Position numbers and translations under genes: made by a program. The notes below the pieces were generated by a model. It saw only the letters and a program-made list of their open reading frames with translations. It was not told where the DNA came from and ran no database searches. Below, in pieces: positions 1 to 8,076 of a stretch of 36,113 nt of DNA; within the stretch, counting starts at the first letter, position 1, and the number at the start of each line of letters is the position of its first letter. Source of the DNA: an uncultured Eggerthellaceae bacterium (GTDB lineage: Bacteria; Actinomycetota; Coriobacteriia; Coriobacteriales; Eggerthellaceae); NCBI GenBank assembly GCA_910585565.1, contig CAJUFC010000005.1:1-36113 (forward strand), read 5' to 3'.

Positions 1-236
1 CGACGAAGACGTCATGGCACGCGCGCCCGCAGCCGCGGCGCCATACACCATGTTGATGGCCGCGACCTCGCTCTCCGCCTGCAGGTAGGTGCCGTCGCGC
101 TTCGGCATCTGCTTGGCCATGTAGGCGGCCAGCTCGGTCTGGGGGTGATGGGGTATCCGAAGAAGAAGCGGCAGCCAGCGCGCATCGCGGCCTCCGCCAT
201 GGCTTCGTTGCCCTTCATGAGCACCTTCTCGGCCAT
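1..236 (-). pseudogene. 2-oxoacid:ferredoxin oxidoreductase alpha subunit (VorB/KorA-like), frameshifted and cut by window edge
   Basis: The first 33 or so codons from the ATG at 236 read as the N-terminus of the pyrimidine-binding alpha subunit of a 2-oxoacid:ferredoxin oxidoreductase, ending in the family motif FFGYPITP. The frame then breaks at a run of five G (141-145; C on the coding strand) and the shifted frame stops at 12-14. Adding one C to the run restores QTELAAYMAKQM, then QAESEVAAINMVYGAA up to the window edge, exactly what the family shows. The enzyme oxidatively decarboxylates 2-oxoacids to acyl-CoA with reduced ferredoxin. The start codon abuts the TAG of the ferredoxin gene, so the two are translationally coupled. 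Either the base is missing through a sequencing or assembly error, or the gene is a recent pseudogene or slips at the homopolymer. Substrate (branched-chain, aryl or 2-oxoglutarate) cannot be told from this fragment. Confidence 0.85.
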
Positions 237-452
237 CTACCTCACCTCCCTCAATACCGTGATGGCGATGTCGGGGCAGATCGTCGCGCAGGACGCGCAC
301 CCCGTGCACTTCTCCATGTCGATGCACTCAGCCGGGTGATATCCCTTGGGGGTGATCACATCCAGGTCGAGCGCCATGATGTTCACCGGACAGACCGTCA
401 CGCACAGGCCGCAGCCCTTGCAGAAGGTCGTGTCCACCAATACCTCGTTCAT
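237..452 (-). CDS. 4Fe-4S ferredoxin-like delta subunit of 2-oxoacid:ferredoxin oxidoreductase
   Basis: This 71-residue protein has two complete cluster motifs, CKGCGLCVTVCP near residue 11 and CTGCASCATICP near residue 49, each followed by the usual proline. That makes it a 2[4Fe-4S] ferredoxin of the size used as a free-standing delta subunit (VorD/KorD) in multi-subunit 2-oxoacid oxidoreductases. It carries electrons from the thiamine-diphosphate site to free ferredoxin. A GGAGGAG ribosome-binding site lies just upstream of the ATG at 452, which rules out the longer upstream reading of the frame. The stop codon directly touches the start of the alpha-subunit gene. The beta and gamma subunits would be expected beyond position 1. 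Confidence 0.93.
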   Translation of the reverse strand: MNEVLVDTTFCKGCGLCVTVCPVNIMALDLDVITPKGYHPAECIDMEKCTGCASCATICPDIAITVLREVR

Positions 453-495
453 TCCTCTCCTCCGAACGCGTCGTGTCTTGCTATGAACGGGAGCC

Positions 496-524
496 CTGGA
501 TGCAGCCCAGGCGGGCGCATCCAG
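496..524 (-). other. Intercistronic hairpin between acyl-CoA ligase and ferredoxin genes
   Basis: Arms CTGGATGC and GCATCCAG (8 bp, perfect) enclose a second 4-bp stem, GCCC/GGGC, with one unpaired base. It sits 21 bp past the ligase stop and 43 bp before the ferredoxin start on the same strand. There is no T-run after the stem, so it looks more like an RNA-processing or attenuation hairpin than a strong terminator. Confidence 0.6.
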
Positions 525-545
525 CATGCGAAATAGCCAGGATCC

Positions 546-2321
546 TCACACGAGGCCGTCTATCTGCTTGTCGGCATCGGCCTCGCGAATGGCAACGCGG
601 CGAATCTTGCCGTTGACCGTGCGCGGCAGCTCGGGCGCGTACTCGATGATGCGCGGGTACTTGTAGGGCGCCGTCTCGCTCTTGACCCACGCTTGCAGCT
701 CGCGCGTGAGCTCGTCTGTGGGCGCGTATCCGTCAGCCAGCACGATGGTCGCCTTGACGGCCTGGCCGCGCAGCTCATCAGGCACGCCCGTGACGGCGCA
801 TTCGCGGACGGCGTCATGTTCGAGCAGCACGCTCTCGATCTCGAACGGCCCGATGCGGTATCCGCTCGACTTGATGACGTCGTCGTTGCGCCCGACGTAC
901 CAGTAGTAGCCGTCCTCGTCTTCCCAGGCGGTGTCGCCGGTATGGTACCACCCGTCATGCATGGCCGCAGCCGTCTTCTCGGACGCGCGATAGTACTCCA
1001 TCATGATGCCAGCCGGATGCGGGTCGATCGAGATGCAGATCTCGCCCGTCTCGCCCACGGCGCACGGCGTGCCATCCTCGCGCAGGATGGCCACCTCGTA
1101 CAGCGGCACGGGCTTGCCCATCGATCCAGGGCGCGGGACCGAGTTGGTGAGGTTGCCGATGGTGAGCGGCGTTTCCGTCTGGCCGAAGCCCTCGTAGATG
1201 GTGAGCCCGGTATGGTCCTTCCAGAACTGGAAGAGGTCGGGATTGAGCGCCTCGCCCGCCGTCGTGGAGTACTCAAGCGACGAGAGGTCGTAGTCAGAAA
1301 GCGTCTCTTGCATGAGCAGGCGATACATCGTCGGAGGCATGCACAAGGTCGTGATGCCGTATCTGCCGATCATATCGAGTATCTCTGGCGCGTGGAAGCG
1401 GTCGAAGTCGTATGTGAACACGCACGACTCCATGAGCCACTGCCCGTAGTACTTGCCCCAGACAGCCTTGCCCCACCCCGTATCGGCGATGGTGAAGTGG
1501 ATGCCGTCAGGCGACACGTTATGCCAATGCTTGGCGGTCATGAGATGCCCCACCGAATAGAGGCTGTCATGCAGGACCATCTTGGGGTTGCCAGACGTGC
1601 CCGACGAGAAGTACATGAGCATGGGGTCTGCCGGGTGCGTCTGTCTGCGGGCGAAGTCCTCGCAAGCGGCGCGGACGCCCGAGTTGAAGTCGTGCCAGCC
1701 GGCGCGCTCGATGGTGAGCTGGCATACGCCCGCATCTCCCGAAAGCGCGCTGCCGATGCGCTGCCCGTCCGCGACGACGAGGTTGCCATCTGCGTCGCGC
1801 GGCGTGAGGCCGCCGCCTCCGGCAGCCACGATGACGCGCACCTCGACCGAGGGGCACTCGTCCACGACAGCGTCGACGACGTCAGCGATGTCTCCCACGT
1901 CCGTCGCAATGACGGCCTTGATCTCGGCCTCTTGCAGGCGATAGGTCAGGTCATGCTCTTTCAGCATGAAGGTCGCCGGCACCATGACGGCGCCCAGCTT
2001 CGCCAGCGCCGTCGCGACGAACCAGAACTGGTAGTGCCGGCGCAGGATGACGAGCACCTTGTCTCCCTTGCCGATGCCCAGCGATGACAGGTAGTTCGCC
2101 GTCTTGTCCGACCAGCGCTTCATGTCGGCGAAGGTGAAGACGTGCTCTTCGCCCTCGGGGTTGACCCACACCATGGCGCGGCGGTCAGGGTCGTTGACAG
2201 CGATGTCATCGACGACGTCGTACCCGAAGTTGTAGTCGTCCGGCACGTGCGGCACGAACCGCGTCAGCACGCCGTTATCGTCATAGGCTTCGTCAACGTA
2301 TCTCAGGTGTATGTCTCTCAT
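546..2321 (-). CDS. AMP-forming acyl-CoA synthetase (acetyl-/medium-chain acyl-CoA ligase type)
   Basis: This 591-residue ANL-superfamily enzyme links a carboxylic acid, ATP and CoA to acyl-CoA, AMP and PPi, or runs the reverse. The core motifs are intact: the phosphate-binding loop SSGTSGNPK at residues 239-247, YEGFGQTET at about 376, YHTGD at about 459, the hinge after GRNDD at about 477, and the catalytic Lys572 in NGK near the C-terminus. Length and the WGK and YYG motifs around 283-293 fit the acetyl-CoA synthetase/medium-chain (ACSM-like) branch rather than long-chain ligases. A GAGGT ribosome-binding site precedes the ATG at 2321. Next to oxidoreductase subunits that make acyl-CoA, it could release the free acid while recovering ATP from AMP and PPi, which is inference. 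The substrate is not predictable from sequence alone. Confidence 0.9.
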   Translation of the reverse strand: MRDIHLRYVDEAYDDNGVLTRFVPHVPDDYNFGYDVVDDIAVNDPDRRAMVWVNPEGEEHVFTFADMKRWSDKTANYLSSLGIGKGDKVLVILRRHYQFWFVATALAKLGAVMVPATFMLKEHDLTYRLQEAEIKAVIATDVGDIADVVDAVVDECPSVEVRVIVAAGGGGLTPRDADGNLVVADGQRIGSALSGDAGVCQLTIERAGWHDFNSGVRAACEDFARRQTHPADPMLMYFSSGTSGNPKMVLHDSLYSVGHLMTAKHWHNVSPDGIHFTIADTGWGKAVWGKYYGQWLMESCVFTYDFDRFHAPEILDMIGRYGITTLCMPPTMYRLLMQETLSDYDLSSLEYSTTAGEALNPDLFQFWKDHTGLTIYEGFGQTETPLTIGNLTNSVPRPGSMGKPVPLYEVAILREDGTPCAVGETGEICISIDPHPAGIMMEYYRASEKTAAAMHDGWYHTGDTAWEDEDGYYWYVGRNDDVIKSSGYRIGPFEIESVLLEHDAVRECAVTGVPDELRGQAVKATIVLADGYAPTDELTRELQAWVKSETAPYKYPRIIEYAPELPRTVNGKIRRVAIREADADKQIDGLV

Positions 2322-2368
2322 ATGTCTACCTCGCTTTGAATCGATCGTCCTGCCAGGGGGTTTGAAGA

Positions 2369-2403
2369 CTTATAAGGCGCTACGCTCTGGCCTGGAAGCC
2401 AGA
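2369..2403 (-). promoter_or_regulatory. Candidate promoter and operator of the acyl-CoA ligase gene
   Basis: On the minus strand a -10 box TATAAG (2369-2374) lies 17 bp from a weak -35, TTCCAG (2392-2397). The -35 is exactly the centre of a perfect inverted repeat, TCTGGC-TTCCAG-GCCAGA (2386-2403). A repressor bound there would block the promoter. The XRE-cupin gene just upstream is the obvious candidate regulator. Confidence 0.45.
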
Positions 2404-2412
2404 TGCGCGCGC

Positions 2413-2997
2413 CTAGATAATCTCTGCACCCTGCGGCTTGAGAACGATCGCGAGGAACACGCACGGCTCGCCGCCGATGGCGATCATGCCATGCCCGCGA
2501 CCCGAGTCGTACATGACGAGGTCTCCGGGGGCGAGCTCTTCGACGTGGTCCTCGTAGGCGAAGCGCATGCGCCCCGAGATGATGTAGTCGATCTCTTGCC
2601 CCGCATGATACGAAAGGTGTATCGGGACCCCTTGTGCTTCTTCGATGTAGGGAGCCGTCACCAAGAACGGCTCTGCCAGCTTGTTGCGGAAGTGAGGCGC
2701 TTTGTGAAGGTACTCGAACCCGGCGCGGCGTTTGATGCATAGGCCCTCTCCCGCCGGTACGAGCGAATAGCCCGTGAGGTGCGGGCTCTCGCCCGTCAGA
2801 AGCTCGATGACATCAACGCCCAAGGCCTCGGCGCATTTATACAGGAACGTGAACGAGAGGTCTTGCTCCCCGGCCTCCTGGGCCGCATACTCCTCAACGC
2901 TGCGCCCGGTGAAATCGGCCATGTACTCGAGCGAATAGCCACAGTCCTCCCTGAGCGCGTGGATGCGATTGGCGACTTCCTTGATGTTCGGTTCCAT
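2413..2997 (-). CDS. XRE-family transcriptional regulator with C-terminal cupin domain
   Basis: The 194-residue product has an N-terminal helix-turn-helix of XRE type (about residues 5-65, with GYSLEYMADFTGRSVEEY as the DNA-reading region) and a C-terminal small cupin barrel (about 115-190). The cupin keeps YHAGQEIDYIISG and a later GRGHGM, so its putative ligand- or metal-binding histidines and glutamate are present. Such regulators often sit beside the metabolic genes they control and sense a small molecule through the cupin. The ATG at 2997 is preceded by GGGGAGG at a suitable distance, so the long upstream extension of the frame is not coding. Position directly upstream of the acyl-CoA ligase and oxidoreductase genes suggests it controls keto-acid fermentation; the ligand is unknown. 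Confidence 0.88.
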   Translation of the reverse strand: MEPNIKEVANRIHALREDCGYSLEYMADFTGRSVEEYAAQEAGEQDLSFTFLYKCAEALGVDVIELLTGESPHLTGYSLVPAGEGLCIKRRAGFEYLHKAPHFRNKLAEPFLVTAPYIEEAQGVPIHLSYHAGQEIDYIISGRMRFAYEDHVEELAPGDLVMYDSGRGHGMIAIGGEPCVFLAIVLKPQGAEII

Positions 2998-3041
2998 GTC
3001 CCGCTGCCTCCCCTTCATGTCAGAGTGCTGTGTTAAGCCTG

Positions 3042-4616
3042 CTATCTTACCGCTTTCCTCTGCATGATTGCGCAAAAATGCGCATCGCATCCGCCAAGGG
3101 CGAGATACGTGGCGAAAGCTGGGCGCCCGCCCACGGGAACCAAGGCGAACTGGCTGCCGAGCTCGGTCTCGAGGAACGACCGCACGACGGCAGCGTTCTC
3201 CTCTTGCGTCACGGTGCAGGTGGAGTAGATGAGCACGCCGCCCGGACGCGTGGCGGCTGCCGCTGAAGAGATGAGGCGAGCGTCGAGCTTTGCATCCTCG
3301 GCGATCACCTCGGGCGTTATGCGCCAGCGAATCTCGGGATGCCGGCGCAAGGTGCCCAGCCCCGAGCAGGGGGCATCCAGAAACACGAGGTCGAACGTGA
3401 CATCCCCTACCGCGCCCGCGCGCAAGGAGCACACGTCCTCGCACAGCGACTCCACGTTGGTAAGCCCATAGCGCTCGGCGCGGCCTGCGAGCAGCTTGGC
3501 CTTGAATGCGACGTTGTCGATGGCAACGAGGCGGCTGAATTGCGCCTGCGTCATGCGGAAGAGGTTGCGTTCCAGCAAGATGGTCTTGGTGCCGCGGCCC
3601 GCGCACAGCTCGAGACACGTGAGGCGCGGACGCTCCTCGGCGGCAGGCGCCCCCTCGGCAGCTACGAGCGCAGCTTCGACGACGAGTTGGGCGATGGCCT
3701 GGGCCGCAGCATCCGACACGAGCACGCGCCCTTCTGAGGCGAGCTTCTTGAATCTCCCGTCGGCCAGCGCCTTCGGGTTGTCTATCCGATAGCAGTCCGC
3801 CACCTCGATGCCCTCCACCACGGCCGGGTGCACGCCAGTCCCGATGCGCTCGATGGCGCGAAGCGCCTCCTCGGCGTCGCCGCAGATGGGATTGACCCCG
3901 ACGAAGATCGGCGCGGGCTCGTTGGATGCCGCAACGAAGGCACGCATCCTATCGACGCCGAGATCCGCCGCGAGGCGCGCCACGAGCCAGGCGGGAAACC
4001 CCTGCTCGAGCGCGTATGCGCCGGCATCAGTGGCCGAATCGCCAAACGGGAATGACGCCTTTGCAGCTATCGCCTTGCGCAGAACGGCGTTCGCGACGCC
4101 TGCGGCGCGTGGCTGCACGTGCCGCACGAGCTCGACCCCTTGGTCGACGGCGGCATGCGGGCTCTTGTCCAGGTACAGGATCTCGTACAGCGAGATGCGC
4201 AAGGCGTCGCGCACGTCGGGCTCCACGTCGCGCGGCGAGCGCATGCACCCGTCCAGCACGGCATCGAGCGTGCCGCGCATGGAGACGACGCCCAGCACGA
4301 GACGCGTGGCGAACGCGCGATCGGGCGCGTCGAGGCGCGAGCCGTCGATGATCTTGTCTATCACGTCGTTGGCGAACGCATCCCGCGTGCGCACGGCCTC
4401 GAGGCACTCATACGCCTTGACGCGAGCCATGCTGGCACGCGAGGAAGCTGCCTTCTTGCGTGGCGCGTCGTCGCTGCTGCGGCGCTTGGCGTCGCGATGC
4501 GGCTTGTCGCTATCGTGGCGGCTGGCGTCACGATGCGGGCGGCTAGCGCCCTTGTGCTCGCCCTTGTGCTCGGCGTCGCGGCGCCCCTGTGCGTCGCGAG
4601 CGCGCCTGGACGGCAT
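3042..4616 (-). CDS. rsmB: 16S rRNA (cytosine-967-C5)-methyltransferase RsmB with N-terminal extension
   Basis: RsmB methylates C967 of 16S rRNA using S-adenosylmethionine. The 524-residue product has a NusB-like RNA-binding domain from about residue 65 to 200 and a C-terminal Rossmann methyltransferase with CLELCAGRGTKT (SAM site), DAPCSGLGT (Cys about 417) and IYSTCTVTQEEN (Cys about 467, the catalytic pair). The start is taken at 4616, where its ATG shares one base with the fmt TGA (TGATG), the standard coupled arrangement; an ATG at 4631 is possible. This leaves a roughly 60-residue N-terminal tail rich in Arg, Lys, His, Asp and Ser that most RsmB proteins lack. If translation instead began at the internal ATG at 4430 the protein would be a normal size, but no ribosome-binding site is visible there. 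Confidence 0.93.
   Translation of the reverse strand: MPSRRARDAQGRRDAEHKGEHKGASRPHRDASRHDSDKPHRDAKRRSSDDAPRKKAASSRASMARVKAYECLEAVRTRDAFANDVIDKIIDGSRLDAPDRAFATRLVLGVVSMRGTLDAVLDGCMRSPRDVEPDVRDALRISLYEILYLDKSPHAAVDQGVELVRHVQPRAAGVANAVLRKAIAAKASFPFGDSATDAGAYALEQGFPAWLVARLAADLGVDRMRAFVAASNEPAPIFVGVNPICGDAEEALRAIERIGTGVHPAVVEGIEVADCYRIDNPKALADGRFKKLASEGRVLVSDAAAQAIAQLVVEAALVAAEGAPAAEERPRLTCLELCAGRGTKTILLERNLFRMTQAQFSRLVAIDNVAFKAKLLAGRAERYGLTNVESLCEDVCSLRAGAVGDVTFDLVFLDAPCSGLGTLRRHPEIRWRITPEVIAEDAKLDARLISSAAAATRPGGVLIYSTCTVTQEENAAVVRSFLETELGSQFALVPVGGRPAFATYLALGGCDAHFCAIMQRKAVR
4547..4570 (-). repeat. 12-bp in-frame tandem duplication in rsmB N-terminal tail
   Basis: Two perfect, adjacent copies of CGCCCTTGTGCT (plus-strand sense) encode EHKG twice in the charged tail of RsmB. 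The unit is a multiple of three, so gain or loss of a copy would keep the frame. Confidence 0.85.
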
Positions 4617-5578
4617 CAAGCCGCTCCCCATCGCGTAGCACCCCCGAGCTTCGCGCCCAAGAGGTACGCCTTCACCATCATGGAGTTCTTGCCCGCAGGC
4701 TTGATGCGCGTCACCTCCATGAACCCGTCTGAGTCGCCCAGGAAGAGCCGCCGGCCAAAGACGAGCGCCGCGCCCTCCATCTCCTCGCCTTCGAGGACGC
4801 CTTCTAGCTCGCGCGCCAAGGCGCCCTCGACAGCACGCGCCTCCTCGATGGCGCAGGGCTTGCCGTCGAGCACGATCCTGCACGGATGTGCCGCAGATGC
4901 CGCCTGGGCGAGCCTCAGGTTCTGCACCGTCGAATAGGACGGATAGAGGTCGAGCTCACCTTTCTTCAGCTTCTCGGCATAGGTGACGTCCGATTCGCTC
5001 TGGGATATCCAGTGCGCGCGCCCCGCCTCGATCTGGCTCAGAGCGGCAATGAGGGCCGAGGCCCCCAGAAGCGCCAGGTCCTCGGTCAGCTCTTCGGCGC
5101 CCTTGCCCTCGATGGGTATCTTGCGGACGATGCAGTAGTCGCCGGTGTCGAGGCCTTCCTCCATCCGCATGATGCACACGCCGGCAAACTCGTCGCCGGC
5201 CATGATGGCCCGCTCCACCGGCGCGGCGCCGCGCCAGCGCGGGAGCAGCGAGGCATGCACGTTGATGCAGCCGTAGGTGGGGACGTCCAGCACGTTCTTC
5301 GGCAGGATGGCGCCATAGGCCGCGACGCACACGACGTCAGGCTTGAGCGCCGCCAGGCGCGAATACTCCACCGGGTCCTTCAAGGTGATGGGCGTCCTCA
5401 CCGCGATGCCCAGCGACTGAGCCAGCTCCTTCACCGGCGTCGGCACGAGCTTGTTGCCGCGCCCACGCACGCGGTCCGGCTGCGTGTAGACACAGACGAC
5501 CTCGGCATGCTGGGAAAGCTCTTCCAATATGTCCGCCGCGAATTGCGGGGAACCCATGAATACCACGCGCATCGCCAT
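4616..5578 (-). CDS. fmt: Methionyl-tRNA formyltransferase
   Basis: Fmt transfers the formyl group of 10-formyl-tetrahydrofolate to initiator Met-tRNA. The 320-residue length is standard. The N-terminal formyltransferase domain (about 1-190) has the catalytic triad Asn106, His108 and Asp144, seen in CINVHASLLPRWRGAAP and GLDTGDY. The C-terminal OB-like tRNA-binding domain follows from about 205. It starts 5 bp after the def stop and overlaps rsmB by one base, giving the usual def-fmt-rsmB order. A second in-frame ATG two codons later (5572) is an equally good start. Confidence 0.97.
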   Translation of the reverse strand: MAMRVVFMGSPQFAADILEELSQHAEVVCVYTQPDRVRGRGNKLVPTPVKELAQSLGIAVRTPITLKDPVEYSRLAALKPDVVCVAAYGAILPKNVLDVPTYGCINVHASLLPRWRGAAPVERAIMAGDEFAGVCIMRMEEGLDTGDYCIVRKIPIEGKGAEELTEDLALLGASALIAALSQIEAGRAHWISQSESDVTYAEKLKKGELDLYPSYSTVQNLRLAQAASAAHPCRIVLDGKPCAIEEARAVEGALARELEGVLEGEEMEGAALVFGRRLFLGDSDGFMEVTRIKPAGKNSMMVKAYLLGAKLGGATRWGAA

Positions 5579-5583
5579 GCCGC

Positions 5584-6132
5584 CTACACTTCGATGGACG
5601 AGTCGCCGGGCTTGGCGCCCAGCTCGCGCGCCTGGTCATAGGCCTGTAGCGCCCGTATCCTCACGTCGGCGTCGCAGCTCTCGAAGAGCGTGCGGCCAGA
5701 GAGGTGGTCGATCTCGTGCTGGAGGCAGCGGCCCAAAAGCTCGTCCCCCTCGATCTCCCATTCCTCGCCGTCGAGGTCGAAGTACGACACGCGCGCCCAC
5801 GGCTGGCGCGTCACCGGCACGCTGATGCCCGGACACGACAGGCACGCCTCGCGATCGCTCACCGGCTCGCCCGCAAGTTCCACGATCTCGGGGTTGACGA
5901 GAAAGATGGGGTTGCGCGTTGCGGCATGCTCGCCGTCCCAGTCCACGTCGATGACGACGAGGCGCTTGTTGATGCCCACCTGCGGGGCGGCGATGCCGCA
6001 CCCGTTGTTGGCATACATGAGCTTCGCCATGTTCTTGGCGATCCGCAAGAGGCTCTTGTCACCCACGTCGCACGGCTCGCACACGGTGTTGAGCACCGGA
6101 TCGGGAGCCTCCACTATCTTGAACATACACAT
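5584..6132 (-). CDS. def: Peptide deformylase
   Basis: Def removes the N-formyl group from nascent proteins, reversing the work of Fmt, which is encoded immediately downstream. All three metal-site motifs are present: GCGIAAPQ (residues 44-51), EACLS with the metal-binding Cys97, and QHEIDH with His139, Glu140 and His143. Length (182) is typical. The second motif is EACLS instead of the common EGCLS, a change seen in some actinobacterial and atypical deformylases. The ATG at 6126 (MFKIV) is better spaced from the AAGGTGG ribosome-binding site than the ATG at 6132 and may be the true start. Confidence 0.96.
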   Translation of the reverse strand: MCMFKIVEAPDPVLNTVCEPCDVGDKSLLRIAKNMAKLMYANNGCGIAAPQVGINKRLVVIDVDWDGEHAATRNPIFLVNPEIVELAGEPVSDREACLSCPGISVPVTRQPWARVSYFDLDGEEWEIEGDELLGRCLQHEIDHLSGRTLFESCDADVRIRALQAYDQARELGAKPGDSSIEV

Positions 6133-6157
6133 ACCACCTTCGAGTTTGCTTGCGTCT

Positions 6158-6163
6158 ATTATA
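6158..6163 (-). promoter_or_regulatory. -10 box of the def-fmt-rsmB operon
   Basis: A perfect TATAAT on the minus strand lies in the 46-bp gap between dnaG and def, with a start site expected near 6151, about 20 bases before def. No good -35 is visible; the spacing would put it in the last codons of dnaG. Confidence 0.55.
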
Positions 6164-6178
6164 GGAATTCAGCGGCCG

Positions 6179-8050
6179 TCACGACAGGGGCCGGTGCGCA
6201 TTCTTCATCTCGCTGAGCCGCTCTTGCAGCGCCACCATCAAAGAGAACGCCTCAGCGTCGCCATCGGCGCGCGCCGCGAGGCGCATGCTCGCCAGCTCTT
6301 CCTCGACGTCCCCGATCGCCAGCTCCTCGGACAGGAAGCGCAAAACGTCAGCAGGCGCGGCATTGCCGTAGGAGCGTCGCCCCGTCAGGATGGACGGCGC
6401 CTCGGCACACGTCTGCGCGACGCGCCCGACGATCTCGGCCGGCGACGAGTCCAGCTTCTCCATGAGCGTCTGCATGATGGCCTCCGCGATGACGAGGTGC
6501 GTCCGGTCGTGCCACTTCACCTGCATGAGGCGCTCGGCATGCGCGATGAAGTCGACCGGGCTGCACGCGATGGCAGCGAGGTATTCGCGCTCGAGCGCGA
6601 GCCGGTTGCGCTCGGCCAGGGATATCCTCGGCGTCTGCGCTGCCGCTTCCGGCGCGTGCTGGGCCTCAGGGGCCATCGAAGCGCCGGAGTCGCTGCCCGC
6701 GCTGGCATCCTCGCCCCACCGTCGCGGCTTCTTCACGCGCCCGAGCTGGTCGAGCACGTCCTCCTCGCGAAAGCGCAGCATGCCGGCGATCTGCACGGCA
6801 TAGTCCTTGGCGAGTATCGAGTCCTTGATGGGAGCGAGCACGTCCAGCGCGTCTGCGAGGGCAGCCGCGCGGCCCTCGGCGGTGCCGCGGTCGTGCCGCG
6901 CCATGCGCCGCTCGATGCCGAAGAGCACGAGCGGCTGGGCATGCCTGATGAGGTCGCTCATCTGATCGGGAGAATGCGTGGCGAGGTAGTCTGCCGGGTC
7001 TTGCCCGTCAGGCAGGCAGAGCGCGCAGATGTCGAGCTGCTTGGCGCCCGACTCCGGCGTCACGCTCTCGTCGATGAACTGGAGCGCTCGCTCGGTCGCT
7101 CGCTGCCCAGCCGCGTCCCCGTCGAAGATGTAGACGATGCGCTTGCCCGCATGCCGCGCGAGCAAGCGGATGTGGTTCCGCGTGAGTGCCGTGCCGAGCG
7201 TGGCCACCGCATTGCGCAGCCCTGCCTGGTGCATGGCGATGACGTCAGTGTAGCCTTCGGTGACGATGGCGGTGCCCGTCGCCGTCATCTGCGCCTTGGC
7301 AGCGTCAAGCGCATAGAGCACCTGTCCCTTGTGGAAGATCGGCGTCTCCTGGGTGTTGAGGTACTTGGGGTTGCCCTCCCCGATCACGCGGCCGCCGAAC
7401 GCGATGACGTCGCCATGCACGTCGCTGATGGGAAACATCACGCGCCCGTAGAAGCGGTCGAGCAGGCGCCCGTTCTTCCCGAACGTCGCCACGTTCGCCT
7501 GCACCAGCTCGTCCGGCGCGAACCCCTGCGCGCGCAGGTGGGCGACGAGCGAGCCATGCCCCGGCGCATACCCGAGCTGCCACTCCTTGGGGATGGAGCC
7601 GCCCAGCCCGCGCTCGGCGAGATACCGCCGCGCCTCCGTGGCACCGGGGTCCTTGCCACGCATGAGCTGCAGATGGAAGAACTCAGCAGCCGCTCGGCAG
7701 ACGTCCTTGAGACGGCGCTTCTTCGAGCTCGGAGTGCCCGCGCGCCCGTCGGCGGCCAGCTCGATGTGCGCCCGCTCGGCAAGCTTGCGCACGGCCTCGG
7801 GAAACGAGAGGTCATCTGCCTTCATGACGAACCCGAAGGCGTCCCCGCCCTCGCCGCACCCAAAGCAGTGCCACAGCTGCGTCGACGGGTCGATCTTGAA
7901 CGACGGCGTCTTTTCCTGATGCAGCGGGCAGCAGCACCAAAACTCGCGGCCCTTGGGCTTCACGGGCACGCGCTCGCCCACGAGCGCCACAAGGTCGGTG
8001 GCGGTGCGCACCTTGTTGACGTCGTCGTCGCTTATCAAGCCGTGGGCCAC
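6179..8050 (-). CDS. dnaG: DNA primase
   Basis: DnaG synthesises RNA primers for chromosome replication. From a GTG start at 8050, preceded by GGGAG six bases upstream, the product is 623 residues. The N-terminal CHC2 zinc finger has Cys41, His44, Cys62 and Cys65 (CPLH and CFGC). The TOPRIM catalytic core shows VTEGYTDVIA with its glutamate and YIFDGDAAG with the DxD metal ligands. The C-terminal region past about residue 470 is the DnaB-helicase-interaction domain, reached through an Ala/Ser-rich linker. The open frame extends upstream of 8050, but that part crosses the promoter region and the start of the divergent dgt gene, so it is not coding. It is not in the usual rpsU-dnaG-rpoD operon in this window. 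Confidence 0.96.
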   Translation of the reverse strand: MAHGLISDDDVNKVRTATDLVALVGERVPVKPKGREFWCCCPLHQEKTPSFKIDPSTQLWHCFGCGEGGDAFGFVMKADDLSFPEAVRKLAERAHIELAADGRAGTPSSKKRRLKDVCRAAAEFFHLQLMRGKDPGATEARRYLAERGLGGSIPKEWQLGYAPGHGSLVAHLRAQGFAPDELVQANVATFGKNGRLLDRFYGRVMFPISDVHGDVIAFGGRVIGEGNPKYLNTQETPIFHKGQVLYALDAAKAQMTATGTAIVTEGYTDVIAMHQAGLRNAVATLGTALTRNHIRLLARHAGKRIVYIFDGDAAGQRATERALQFIDESVTPESGAKQLDICALCLPDGQDPADYLATHSPDQMSDLIRHAQPLVLFGIERRMARHDRGTAEGRAAALADALDVLAPIKDSILAKDYAVQIAGMLRFREEDVLDQLGRVKKPRRWGEDASAGSDSGASMAPEAQHAPEAAAQTPRISLAERNRLALEREYLAAIACSPVDFIAHAERLMQVKWHDRTHLVIAEAIMQTLMEKLDSSPAEIVGRVAQTCAEAPSILTGRRSYGNAAPADVLRFLSEELAIGDVEEELASMRLAARADGDAEAFSLMVALQERLSEMKNAHRPLS

Positions 8051-8076
8051 GCTGCACTCCCGTTTGCCATGTTTGC

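Noticed and set aside
693..2087. Long plus-strand open frame antisense to the acyl-CoA ligase
   Set aside because: It is a by-product of GC-rich codon bias opposite a clearly recognisable enzyme; its translation is Arg/Val/His-rich without any domain.
3069..3084. TGCGCA-AAAA-TGCGCA hairpin as rsmB terminator
   Set aside because: It lies inside the last codons of rsmB, before the stop, and has no T-run after it.
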